Shown here: piece by piece, positions 1-6,206 of the stretch
Layout: each line of letters begins with the position of its first letter
Numbering within the stretch: position 1 is the stretch's first letter
Position numbers and translations under genes: made by a program
The notes under the pieces: model-generated
Seen by the model: the letters and a program-made list of their open reading frames with translations, nothing else
What the model was told of the DNA's origin: nothing
The model's database searches: none
DNA from: Streptosporangiaceae bacterium
Lineage (GTDB): Bacteria; Actinomycetota; Actinomycetes; Streptosporangiales; Streptosporangiaceae
Direction: 5' to 3'
Length of the DNA stretch: 6,520 nt
Assembly: GCA_030045215.1 (NCBI GenBank)
Contig: JASIBJ010000374.1
Location: 1-6,520, forward strand

Positions 1-817
1 CGATGACCTTGAACAGCAGGTCGATGCCGGGCTGGTGGTACACGCACGTATCGAAGAACACGTTCTTCATCACGTGCTCGGCCAGCGAGGGCTTGCCCAT
101 CATGTCAGCGAGCCCGCGGTAGCGGCCCCAGTGATACGGCACCGCCCCGCCGCCGTGGGGGATCACCAGCCGCAGCTCAGGGAAGTCGGCGAACAGGTCG
201 CCCTGGATGAGCTGCATGAAGGCCGTGGTGTCGGCGTTGATGTAGTGCGCGCCGGTGAAATGGAAGTTCGGGTTACAGCTGCTTGAGACGTGCACCATCG
301 CGGGCACGTCCAGCTCGATCATTTTCTCGAACAGCGGGTACCAGTACCGGTCGGTCAGAGCCGGGCCGGTCCACATCCCGCCGCTCGGGTCCGGGTTCAG
401 GTTGCAGCCGATGAAGCCCAGCTCAAGCACGCAGCGTTCGAGCTCGGCCACCGACGACTTCACCGGCGCGCCCGGTGACTGCGGAAGCTGGCAGACGCCC
501 GCGAACGAGTCGGGGAACAGGCTGACGACGCGGGCGATGAGGTCGTTGCAGGCTCGGGACCACTCGACGCTGACATGCTCGTCGCCCTCGTGGTGGCCCA
601 TGGCGGATGCCCTCGGCGAAAAGATTGTCATGTCCGCCCCGCGTTGGTGCAGCAGCCGGAGCTGATTCTGCTCGATCGACTCGCGGATCGCATCGTCGGA
701 GATGTGCGGATAGTCCGGCGCGCGGCCGCCCGCCGCGAAGGCCGCGAGCTGGTCCTTGCGCCACTGGTTGTGCTGCGGGGGAGCGGTCGTGTAATGCCCG
801 TGGCAGTCGATGATCAC
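1..817 (-). CDS. ligJ: 4-oxalomesaconate hydratase, amidohydrolase-2 family (3' end beyond window)
   Basis: Likely a zinc-dependent hydratase that adds water to the isomerised 4-oxalomesaconate to give 4-carboxy-4-hydroxy-2-oxoadipate (CHA), in the cytoplasm. 272 residues are visible. The N-terminus reads [13 protein letters not shown], which I recognise as the LigJ start, with metal ligands His6 and His8 at the LigJ positions. Further landmarks are SPRAS (66-70), NPDPSGG (141-147), the strand with the third ligand His176 (AMVHVSSSC), IPHGGGAVPYHWGR (219-232) and FFDTCVYHQPGIDLL (254-268). The last ~70 residues, including the expected catalytic Glu (Glu284 in LigJ), lie outside the window. 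I chose GTG at 817 because it forms a GTGA overlap with the upstream tautomerase stop and has AGGGA about 8 nt before it. An in-frame ATG at 838 would overlap that gene by 25 bp. Third gene of the minus-strand operon. The family call is firm; hydratase specificity rests on LigJ resemblance. Confidence 0.9.
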   Translation of the reverse strand, partial: MIIDCHGHYTTAPPQHNQWRKDQLAAFAAGGRAPDYPHISDDAIRESIEQNQLRLLHQRGADMTIFSPRASAMGHHEGDEHVSVEWSRACNDLIARVVSLFPDSFAGVCQLPQSPGAPVKSSVAELERCVLELGFIGCNLNPDPSGGMWTGPALTDRYWYPLFEKMIELDVPAMVHVSSSCNPNFHFTGAHYINADTTAFMQLIQGDLFADFPELRLVIPHGGGAVPYHWGRYRGLADMMGKPSLAEHVMKNVFFDTCVYHQPGIDLLFKVI

Positions 818-1923
818 AGCGACGGTCCCTGACTCCATACCGAAGACGGCACCATGACCTCGCCACGCATGAGCAGCCGCGCGGTGCGCAGCAGTGCCGA
901 CCTTCGCACGTTGATCGCGTCGTCGCGCACCTCGACCTCCAGCGTGACGGTGAAGAAGCCGGTCGGATGCTCGACCTCGACGTCGACCGACCCGTCGGAG
1001 GGCGGCCCGGCCAGGTCCGCGACCGCCTGGGCGACGGATCCGGGAAGCACGCACGCGGTAGCGACCGACACCGCACCGAAGACCCCGATCGCCTCGTGCA
1101 CGCGATGCGGGATGAACGTCCGCGTGGACACGGCACCGCCGTGCGCCGGCGGCGAGAGCAGGCTCATCTTCGGCACCGTGCTGTTCGCGACGTCGCCGAG
1201 GTTCATCATCGGCCCGGCGGCCAGCCGGATCGCCTCCACCTGCTTGGTCAGCGACGCATTCCTCTCAAGCTCGGCGGGTGATTCCTGGCCAGAAAGCCCG
1301 AAGTCGGAGGCCGTCAGGCACACGACCGGCATGCCGTTATCGATGCACGTCACCCGCACGCCCTCGATGACGTCCACCACCTGGCCGGTCGGCAGCAGCG
1401 CGCCGCAGGAGGACCCGGCCGTGTCGGCGAACTCGATGGTAACCGGCGCATGGGTGCCGGGCACGCCGTCGATCCTGGCCGCGCCGTCATAACGGACCAG
1501 CCCGTCGGGAGTCTGCACCGAGGCGATGGCGAGGGTCTGGGTGTTCTGCATCCAGATCCGGACCGGGGTCACGCCGTCGTGAGCGGTGACGAGCCCTCGC
1601 TCGATCGCGAACGGCCCGACGGCGGCCAGCATGTTGCCGCAGTTCTGGCTGTCAGACACCTCGGCCCGGTCGGGCCAGACCTGCAGGAACAGGTATTCGA
1701 CGTCTGCGTTCTCGCGCGGAGACTGGCTCACGACCGCGACCTTCGAGGTGAGCGGATGACTACCACCCATGCCGTCGATCTCCCGCGGGTCGGGTGAGCC
1801 CATCGCGGCCAGCAGCACCGCATCACGTTCCGCCCGCTCGCCCGGCAGGTCATCGGCGAGGAAGACCAGGCCCTTCGATGTCCCGCCGCGCATGGCCGAG
1901 CAGGAGATGGCGGTCTGGGTCAT
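814..1923 (-). CDS. ligU: 4-oxalomesaconate tautomerase (PrpF / LigU / GalD family)
   Basis: 369 residues, the usual length for PrpF-fold isomerases (two diaminopimelate-epimerase-like halves). Family landmarks: the N-terminal MRGGTSKG (11-18), [10 protein letters not shown] (52-61), and SQNCGNM (92-98). Lys61 and Cys95 keep the 34-residue spacing of Lys66 and Cys100, the active-site pair of LigU, so the catalytic machinery looks intact. A second-half segment around 240-260 ([11 protein letters not shown], then [10 protein letters not shown]) is also typical. The predicted reaction is a 1,3-proton shift on 4-oxalomesaconate, giving the isomer used by the LigJ-type hydratase encoded next. PrpF paralogs also act on 2-methylaconitate in propionate metabolism, but the aldolase and hydratase neighbours make that unlikely. 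The ATG at 1923 overlaps the aldolase stop as ATGA and has no clear Shine-Dalgarno sequence, suggesting translational coupling. Confidence 0.92.
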   Translation of the reverse strand: MTQTAISCSAMRGGTSKGLVFLADDLPGERAERDAVLLAAMGSPDPREIDGMGGSHPLTSKVAVVSQSPRENADVEYLFLQVWPDRAEVSDSQNCGNMLAAVGPFAIERGLVTAHDGVTPVRIWMQNTQTLAIASVQTPDGLVRYDGAARIDGVPGTHAPVTIEFADTAGSSCGALLPTGQVVDVIEGVRVTCIDNGMPVVCLTASDFGLSGQESPAELERNASLTKQVEAIRLAAGPMMNLGDVANSTVPKMSLLSPPAHGGAVSTRTFIPHRVHEAIGVFGAVSVATACVLPGSVAQAVADLAGPPSDGSVDVEVEHPTGFFTVTLEVEVRDDAINVRRSALLRTARLLMRGEVMVPSSVWSQGPSL

Positions 1924-2609
1924 GGCGAGTCCGCGTAGTCGACGTACCGCAGTCCCTTATCGGCGAGCCTGCCCCGCATGTCGTAGAGGTCTAGGCCGAG
2001 TTCGCCCTCGGCCAGCCGCTTGCGCTTGGCCGCCTCGCTGGCCAGCCTGGCCACGGCGGCCTCGAGCACGGTTTCGGCCTGCTCGCGCCGAACGACGACG
2101 ACGCCGTCATCGTCGGCCACGATCACATCACCGGGCCGCACAGGCGCTCCGCCACATACGACGGGGGTCTGAACGTTACCTGGCGTCTCCTTCACCGTGC
2201 CCTGCGCGAAGATCGCCCGCGACCAGACCGGAAAACCCATCTCGGTCAGGGACGCAACGTCGCGGACGCCGCCATCGACGACGACGCCCCTGACGCCGTG
2301 CGCGCGCAGGCTTTCGGCCAGCAGGTCACCCAGGTAACCGTCGTCGCACGGGCTGGTGGTGGCGACCACGAGGACGTCGCCCGGCTTCGCCTGCTCCACC
2401 GCCACATGGATCGACCAGTTGTCGCCCGGCGCGACTTCGCAGGTCAGCGCGTTACCGGCCGCCAGGATGGGCCGGAAGATCGGGCGGATGTCGCTGCGGA
2501 GCAGCCCGGTGCGTCCCTGTGCCTCGTGCACCGTGGCTACCCCTGCGCGCCCGAGGCCCTCAATGATTTCGAGGTCGGTCCGAGGTGTATTCCGTACAAC
2601 CATCGGCAC
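1920..2609 (-). CDS. ligK: 4-carboxy-4-hydroxy-2-oxoadipate (CHA) aldolase, LigK/GalC (RraA-like fold)
   Basis: Class II, metal-dependent aldolase predicted to split CHA into pyruvate and oxaloacetate; family members often also cleave 4-hydroxy-4-methyl-2-oxoglutarate and decarboxylate oxaloacetate. 229 residues, close to LigK. Landmarks: [14 protein letters not shown] (23-36), PPGDNW-like APGDNW (60-65), [14 protein letters not shown] (85-98), the pyruvate-aldolase signature D-x20-R-D (Asp95, then Arg116-Asp117), FAQGTVKET (134-142), [10 protein letters not shown] (161-170) and a C-terminal [11 protein letters not shown] (202-212). The C-terminal part separates true CHA/HMG aldolases from the RNase E regulator RraA. 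Start: GTG at 2609 has AGGAG with a 7-nt spacer; ATG at 2603 is the alternative but sits 13 nt from that site. An in-frame ATG at 2702 would add 31 unconserved residues. First gene of the minus-strand operon, with a 4-bp overlap to the tautomerase. Confidence 0.93.
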   Translation of the reverse strand: MPMVVRNTPRTDLEIIEGLGRAGVATVHEAQGRTGLLRSDIRPIFRPILAAGNALTCEVAPGDNWSIHVAVEQAKPGDVLVVATTSPCDDGYLGDLLAESLRAHGVRGVVVDGGVRDVASLTEMGFPVWSRAIFAQGTVKETPGNVQTPVVCGGAPVRPGDVIVADDDGVVVVRREQAETVLEAAVARLASEAAKRKRLAEGELGLDLYDMRGRLADKGLRYVDYADSP

Positions 2610-2646
2610 GTGCGTGCTCCTCTCGGTGGGTGCTGACCTGAATGTG

Positions 2647-2652
2647 AGCTTA
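2647..2652 (-). promoter_or_regulatory. Possible -10 element for the aldolase operon
   Basis: Read on the minus strand this is TAAGCT, matching the TAnnnT pattern of actinomycete -10 boxes. It would place the transcript start about 30 nt before the aldolase GTG, leaving room for the AGGAG site. No convincing -35 lies 16-19 bp upstream (GTGGCC is found there), so an activator would be needed or the true promoter is elsewhere, perhaps above the hairpins. Weak call. Confidence 0.25.
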
Positions 2653-2670
2653 GTGAGACGCGCCCGGACG

Positions 2671-2696
2671 GCCACCGCCGGTTTCCGGGTGGTGGC
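2671..2696. repeat. Inverted repeat (6+4 bp stem, TTT loop)
   Basis: GCCACC at 2671-2676 pairs with GGTGGC at 2691-2696, and CCGG at 2678-2681 pairs with CCGG at 2685-2688, leaving a three-T loop and a small bulge. It lies 62 bp or more upstream of the aldolase start. As DNA it could be an operator; if transcription begins farther upstream it would fold in the leader. Its right arm shares GGC with the next repeat. Confidence 0.55.
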
Positions 2697-2725
2697 AGCC
2701 ACGCCCCGCGGCGTGGGTTGCTGCC
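2694..2725. repeat. Inverted repeat (perfect 7-bp inner stem plus 5-bp outer stem)
   Basis: CCACGCC at 2699-2705 pairs perfectly with GGCGTGG at 2710-2716 around a CCGC loop. GGCAG at 2694-2698 extends the stem with CTGCC at 2721-2725 across a four-base bulge. It is the strongest fold in the intergenic region. It overlaps the neighbouring hairpin by three bases, so both cannot form fully at once. Also, GCCGGTTT occurs at 2677-2684 and again at 2723-2730. No T-run follows on either strand in the position expected of an intrinsic terminator. Confidence 0.55.
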
Positions 2726-2926
2726 GGTTTTCTCAAGCGTCTCGTGTGGGCCGGAGAGCATGAGGGCGGGAACGAAGCCGGGCCGTCGCGAGCGCCCACT
2801 CACAAGCTGGGGCCACCCGCGCCAGGCAGGCTGGAGGGGACGACGCCGCCGGTGTCGGAGGCCACAACTCGCCCGGCGGGAACCTTGTCGGCCCGCACAG
2901 ATTCCGCTGGGGAGGCGTCGCAGATA

Positions 2927-2955
2927 TTGACACGGTATGTAGGGCTTTCTAGCTT
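2927..2955 (+). promoter_or_regulatory. Promoter of the dioxygenase operon (TTGACA-N17-TAGCTT)
   Basis: A perfect -35 TTGACA (2927-2932) is followed after exactly 17 bp by TAGCTT (2950-2955), which fits the TAnnnT and TAGgnT -10 pattern of principal-sigma promoters in high-GC actinomycetes. The predicted start is near 2962, giving an ~85-90 nt leader before the TTG start at 3050. A strong unaided promoter like this usually implies control by a repressor, and an inverted repeat is centred on the -10 box. Confidence 0.7.
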
Positions 2956-2965
2956 GAAGCTGCCC
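2942..2965. repeat. Dyad over the -10 box, candidate operator
   Basis: GGGC (2942-2945) and GCCC (2962-2965) flank an inner dyad; within it AGCTT-G-AAGCT (2951-2961) is a perfect 11-bp palindrome covering most of the -10 hexamer. A protein bound here would block RNA polymerase, so it is a reasonable repressor site. No regulator has been matched to it. Confidence 0.4.
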
Positions 2966-3049
2966 GTTCTGGCCAGCCGCGTAGGCGCTATCGGCCCCGG
3001 CTGACGCCGTGGCCGGCTTCTCGTGCTCGCCAAGACCCAGGGAGCGCGC

Positions 3050-4042
3050 TTGGCGGAGATCGTGATCGGCATCGCCACCTCGCACACGCCGCAGCTGAGC
3101 TCCGGCGTGAACATGTGGCCTGATCACGCCGAGCGCGACCGCCGCAATCCGCGCCTGCTCGGCGCCGACGCGGAGTACCACAGCTACGACGAGCTGGTGG
3201 CGCTGGCCGGGCCGGGCATTGAGGCCGAGCTCGATCCCTCCGTCTGGGAGGCCAAGTACGACCGCTGCCAGCAGGCGATCGCGACGCTGGCCGAGCGGCT
3301 CGGCCGGGAGCAGCCCGACGTGGCCGTCATCGTCGGCGACGATCAGCGCGAGCTGTTCCTCGACGACGGCATCCCGGCGTTCGCCTTGTTCGCAGGCGGC
3401 GAACTGGCGGATATACCGCCCGGCGGCGAGGCGCTCGAGCGCATGCCGGCCGGGATCCGTGCCGCCGCCTGGGCCGTCCACGCCGGTGAGCCGCAGCGGC
3501 ATCCGGTCGCCGCGGACCTCAGCGAGCACCTCGCATCCGAACTCACCGGCGCCGACTTCGACCTCACCCTGTTCAGGGAGCAGCATCCCGGCCGGAGCCT
3601 CGGGCACGCGTTCACCTTTCCGCGGTACCGGCTCGGGCTGCCGGCCACCACCCCGATCGTGCCGGTGTTCGTCAATACCTACTACCCGCCGAACGTGCCC
3701 TCGGCCGCGCGCTGCCATGGGCTCGGCCGGGCGCTACGCCACGCAGTGGAGGGCTGGCCGCAACCCGCGCGCGTGGCGGTCATCGCCTCGGGCGGCCTGA
3801 GCCACTTCGTTGTCGACGAGGGCCTGGATCACCGAGTTCTCTCCGCGATCACCTGCGGTGGCGCGGATGACCTGCGCTCACTCCCGCGGGCGCAGATGCG
3901 CTCGGGCAACTCCGAGATCCTGAACTGGGTAGCGGCCGCCGGGGCGCTGGACGGCCTGAGCGCGACGGTCGTTGATTACGTCCCCGGATACCGCAGTCCG
4001 GCGGGCACCGGGGCCGGGATGGCCTTTGCGTACTGGGAATAG
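3050..4042 (+). CDS. Class III (LigB-fold) extradiol ring-cleavage dioxygenase, DesZ/LigZ-like
   Basis: Predicted non-heme iron dioxygenase that opens a catechol- or gallate-type ring next to a hydroxyl pair. It is single-chain; no LigA-like alpha subunit is encoded here. 330 residues. LigB landmarks: IGIATSHTPQL (6-16) with metal ligand His12; VIVGDDQREL (93-102), where LigB has N-D-H; VPVFVNTYYPP (204-214), equivalent to the LigB VNVVTYPPP stretch; SGGLSHF (247-253) with the catalytic-base His252 (His195 in LigB); and SGNSEILNW (285-293) with metal ligand Glu289 (Glu242 in LigB). The second LigB ligand, His61, appears as Gln99, with Glu101 two residues on. Start: TTG at 3050 has AGGGAG with a 5-nt spacer and places the first ligand at residue 12 as in LigB. 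GTG at 3023 is in frame but lacks a ribosome site. First gene of the plus-strand operon. Substrate unproven: gallate, 3-O-methylgallate or a bulkier lignin-derived catechol are all possible. Confidence 0.85.
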   Translation: MAEIVIGIATSHTPQLSSGVNMWPDHAERDRRNPRLLGADAEYHSYDELVALAGPGIEAELDPSVWEAKYDRCQQAIATLAERLGREQPDVAVIVGDDQRELFLDDGIPAFALFAGGELADIPPGGEALERMPAGIRAAAWAVHAGEPQRHPVAADLSEHLASELTGADFDLTLFREQHPGRSLGHAFTFPRYRLGLPATTPIVPVFVNTYYPPNVPSAARCHGLGRALRHAVEGWPQPARVAVIASGGLSHFVVDEGLDHRVLSAITCGGADDLRSLPRAQMRSGNSEILNWVAAAGALDGLSATVVDYVPGYRSPAGTGAGMAFAYWE

Positions 4043-4071
4043 CAGCCCGATCAGCCTCCGGAGGGAGAACC

Positions 4072-5091
4072 GTGTACCACGACATCCGGGTGTTCGATGT
4101 CCACGGCCACGTGTCGGTGCCGTTCGCCGCGAACTCGCTCGCCGTGCTCATGATGGGCTCGAACACCCCGATGCCCAGCCCGATCGGCCAGCCAGCGGCC
4201 GGGCCGGCCCGGGTCACCGTGGCGGACTTCCGGGCGGCGGCCGAGGAGCACGTCAATTACCTGGACGAGCGGCAGATCGACGTCCAGCTCATCGGCCCGC
4301 GGCCGTTCCTGACCCTGGGCTGGATGGAGCCGCATCTGCTGCCCGCCTGGACCCGGTACGTGAACGACATGATCCGTCAGCAGTGCTCGTTCTTTCCTGA
4401 CCGGTTCCTCGGTGCCTGCCAGCTGCCGCAACTCAGCGACGCTCCTGACCTGTCCGGCTGCATCGGCGAGCTCGACCGGTGCGTGACCGAGTTCGGGTTC
4501 GCGGCGGCCTACGTATCGCCGGACCCGGCCGGCCGGCGCACGACTCCTGGCATGCACGAGCCGTACTGGTACCCGCTCTACGAGCGCTGCCAGGAACTGG
4601 ACATCCCGATCATCGTGCACGGCACCAACTCACTGGACCCTCGGTACCGAGTCGTCCCGCATAACTACCAGCTCGGCTTCGTGACCGAGCAATACCTGGC
4701 CGGGCAGTTCCTCAGCCACGGTGACGTATTCGAGCGGTTCCCGGGCCTGCGGGTGATCATCTGCCACTGCGGCGGGGCGCTGGACCGGTTCATCCCGTCC
4801 GACCACCACCTAGCCCAGAAGGACCTGAGCAGCAACCTGTTCTACGACACGTGCGCATACGACCTGATCTTCCTGGAGGCCGCGATCAGGCAGCGGGGCC
4901 CGGCCCGGATGCTGTTCGGCACCGAAGCTCCCGGATCTGGCCGCGCCATCCGGCCGGAAACCGGTCGTACCTGCGATGACCTGGTCCCGGTCATCGGCGG
5001 TCTCGCCTTCCTGTCCGAGGAGGACAAGAAGAAGATCTTCCACGAGAACCCGCTTCGCGTCGTTCCCGGCTTTGCCGGGCTCGCTCGCTGA
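4072..5091 (+). CDS. Amidohydrolase-2 family metal-dependent hydrolase/hydratase/decarboxylase (LigJ/LigY-like)
   Basis: 339 residues of the PF04909-type TIM barrel. Metal site: H-x-H at 11 and 13 (FDVHGHV), His183 (IIVHGTN), His232 (ICHCGGALDRF), and Glu285 (LFGTEAPG). The Glu in the last position, rather than the Asp of most decarboxylases in the family, is shared with LigJ and with the C-C hydrolase LigY. Much of the sequence parallels the LigJ-type protein of the left operon (FPD-F-G-CQLPQ, PDP-G, YWYPL, IVHGT versus MVHVS), so the two are paralogs. It differs in having an insertion-like N-terminal stretch (about 17-50) and SPDPAGR where LigJ has NPDPSGG. Likely acts on the ring-fission product of the dioxygenase encoded 29 bp upstream, as LigY does after LigZ; a second OMA-type hydratase or a decarboxylase are alternatives. 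GTG start with GGAGGGAG (4060-4067). The stop is shared with the next start as TGATG. Confidence 0.85.
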   Translation: MYHDIRVFDVHGHVSVPFAANSLAVLMMGSNTPMPSPIGQPAAGPARVTVADFRAAAEEHVNYLDERQIDVQLIGPRPFLTLGWMEPHLLPAWTRYVNDMIRQQCSFFPDRFLGACQLPQLSDAPDLSGCIGELDRCVTEFGFAAAYVSPDPAGRRTTPGMHEPYWYPLYERCQELDIPIIVHGTNSLDPRYRVVPHNYQLGFVTEQYLAGQFLSHGDVFERFPGLRVIICHCGGALDRFIPSDHHLAQKDLSSNLFYDTCAYDLIFLEAAIRQRGPARMLFGTEAPGSGRAIRPETGRTCDDLVPVIGGLAFLSEEDKKKIFHENPLRVVPGFAGLAR

Positions 5092-6206
5092 TGCCGGGGG
5101 AGCGGGCGGTGCGCGAGGAGCCACGGGCGGAGGCGGTAGGCAGCCTGCTGCGGTCGCCTGAGGTAGTCCGGGCCGCAGCCGCCCCGGCCGGCGATGCCGG
5201 CGCGGCCCGGGTCCTGGACGCGGCAGTGCTCGAGGCCGTGCGACTGCAGGAGGATGCGGGGCTCGACGTCATCACCGACGGTGAGGTGCGGCGCACCTCG
5301 TGGGCCCAGACGCCGCGCTTCGTTGCCTGCTTCGAGGCCACGCCGGGCCGGGGCCAGCTGAACTGGCGAGGCGGGACCGCGCCGAGCGGGCCCACATCAG
5401 GGGGGTACCCGGCCGTCGTGCGGCCGGTCCGTGACGCGGCGCGAACCGGCAGCATGACCGGCGAGTACGAGTTCCTGGCCCGGCACACGCGGCGGCGGAC
5501 AAAGTTCACGATGGCAGCGCCGAGCTATCACCGCAGGTACTGGTCACCGGAGCACTCGATCGGTGCGTACGCCGATTGCGAAGAGTTCCTCACCGACATC
5601 CGCAATTACCAGCGCGGCGTCGTCGCCGACCTGATCGCGCTGGGCTGCGACTACATCCAGCTCGACGCCCCCAACTACGGCTCGCTCTGTGATCAGGACA
5701 CGCGGGCCCAGATGCGGGCCAGCGGCCGCGACCCGGATGCCGAGACAATTTTCGACGCCGAGCTCGACAGCTCGCTCTTCGCCGGCATCGACGGCATCAC
5801 CACGGCGCTGCACATCTGTCGCGGCAACGGCCCCGGCGGGATGTGGCACTCGGTCGGCGGCTACGGCGCGATCTCCCGCCTGCTGTTCCCCCGCCTCGAC
5901 TTTGACCGGCTGCTGCTGGAGTACGACTCCGACCGGGCCGGTTCGTTCGAACCGCTAGCCGGCGTCCGGCCGGGAACGGTCGTCGTGCTCGGCCTGCTCA
6001 CCACGAAGTCCGACCAGCTCGACGACAGAACGGCGATCGAGGCACGGATCGGCGAGGCCGCCCGGCTCAAGCCGCTGGCCGAACTCGCGCTGAGCACCCA
6101 GTGCGGGTTCGCGTCGGTTCCGGTCGGCAATCCGGTGTCGGCCCGAGGCCAGCGGGCCAAGCTCGGACTCGTGGCCAGGATCGCCAAGGACGTGTGGCCA
6201 GGCTGA
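5091..6206 (+). CDS. MetE C-terminal-type zinc methyl/alkyl-transferase (core methionine synthase-like)
   Basis: 371 residues corresponding only to the catalytic C-terminal barrel of cobalamin-independent methionine synthase; the N-terminal MetE half is absent. Zinc ligands are complete: His241 and Cys243 (LHICRGN), Glu277 (LLLEYDS) and Cys338 (STQCGFAS). The Glu-to-Cys spacing of 61 equals E. coli MetE (665 to 726). Other landmarks: VGSLLR (16-21), GLDVITDGEVRR (57-68), KFTMAAPS (138-145), CDYIQLDAPNY (186-196), where classical MetE has Asp-Glu-Pro, and GLLTTKSDQLDD (301-312). Such proteins activate a thiol on zinc for alkylation: methionine synthesis from methyl-folate or methyl-corrinoid, or epoxyalkane:CoM transfer. 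The acceptor and donor cannot be read from sequence. Coupled to the amidohydrolase by TGATG at 5089-5093. An in-frame GTG at 5109 has GGGGGAG 6 nt before it and could be the true start (365 residues). Confidence 0.85.
   Translation: MPGERAVREEPRAEAVGSLLRSPEVVRAAAAPAGDAGAARVLDAAVLEAVRLQEDAGLDVITDGEVRRTSWAQTPRFVACFEATPGRGQLNWRGGTAPSGPTSGGYPAVVRPVRDAARTGSMTGEYEFLARHTRRRTKFTMAAPSYHRRYWSPEHSIGAYADCEEFLTDIRNYQRGVVADLIALGCDYIQLDAPNYGSLCDQDTRAQMRASGRDPDAETIFDAELDSSLFAGIDGITTALHICRGNGPGGMWHSVGGYGAISRLLFPRLDFDRLLLEYDSDRAGSFEPLAGVRPGTVVVLGLLTTKSDQLDDRTAIEARIGEAARLKPLAELALSTQCGFASVPVGNPVSARGQRAKLGLVARIAKDVWPG

Larger units (their letters stand above)
2610..3049. other. Divergent control region between the two catabolic operons
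   Basis: About 440 bp between the minus-strand aldolase start and the plus-strand dioxygenase start. The left third (2671-2725) holds two strong inverted repeats that share bases. The right third holds a well-formed plus-strand promoter (2927-2955) followed by an ~85-nt leader. The middle (about 2760-2920) shows nothing I can name. Open frames crossing it have no recognisable domains, no good ribosome sites and disagree with both flanking genes, so I treat the region as non-coding. A shared intergenic space of this size between co-functional divergent operons suggests joint regulation (inference). Confidence 0.7.

Noticed and set aside
423..1136. Minus-strand frame of 237 codons overlapping the tautomerase and hydratase genes
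   Set aside because: Arg/Pro/Ser-rich out-of-frame translation of two genes with intact family motifs.
854..1492. Plus-strand frame antisense to the tautomerase
   Set aside because: Ser/Thr-rich composition typical of an antisense shadow; no motif.
1920..2702. ATG at 2702 as the aldolase start
   Set aside because: Adds 31 residues unlike LigK and would run coding sequence over the candidate -10 and one hairpin; AGGAG favours GTG at 2609.
2744..3004. Small plus-strand frame in the intergenic region
   Set aside because: No ribosome site, no family resemblance, low-complexity composition, and it overlaps the promoter at 2927-2955.
2537..3718. Long minus-strand open frame (393 codons) across the control region and dioxygenase
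   Set aside because: It is antisense to the well-supported dioxygenase and aldolase genes, has no recognisable domain, and such shadow frames are common in high-GC DNA.
3050..4042. Assignment as the LigB subunit of a two-subunit protocatechuate 4,5-dioxygenase
   Set aside because: No LigA-like alpha subunit gene is adjacent, and the N-terminal region and D-D-Q segment differ from LigB.
4051..4620. Minus-strand frame antisense to the second amidohydrolase
   Set aside because: Covers a gene with complete metal-binding motifs on the other strand; no domain of its own.
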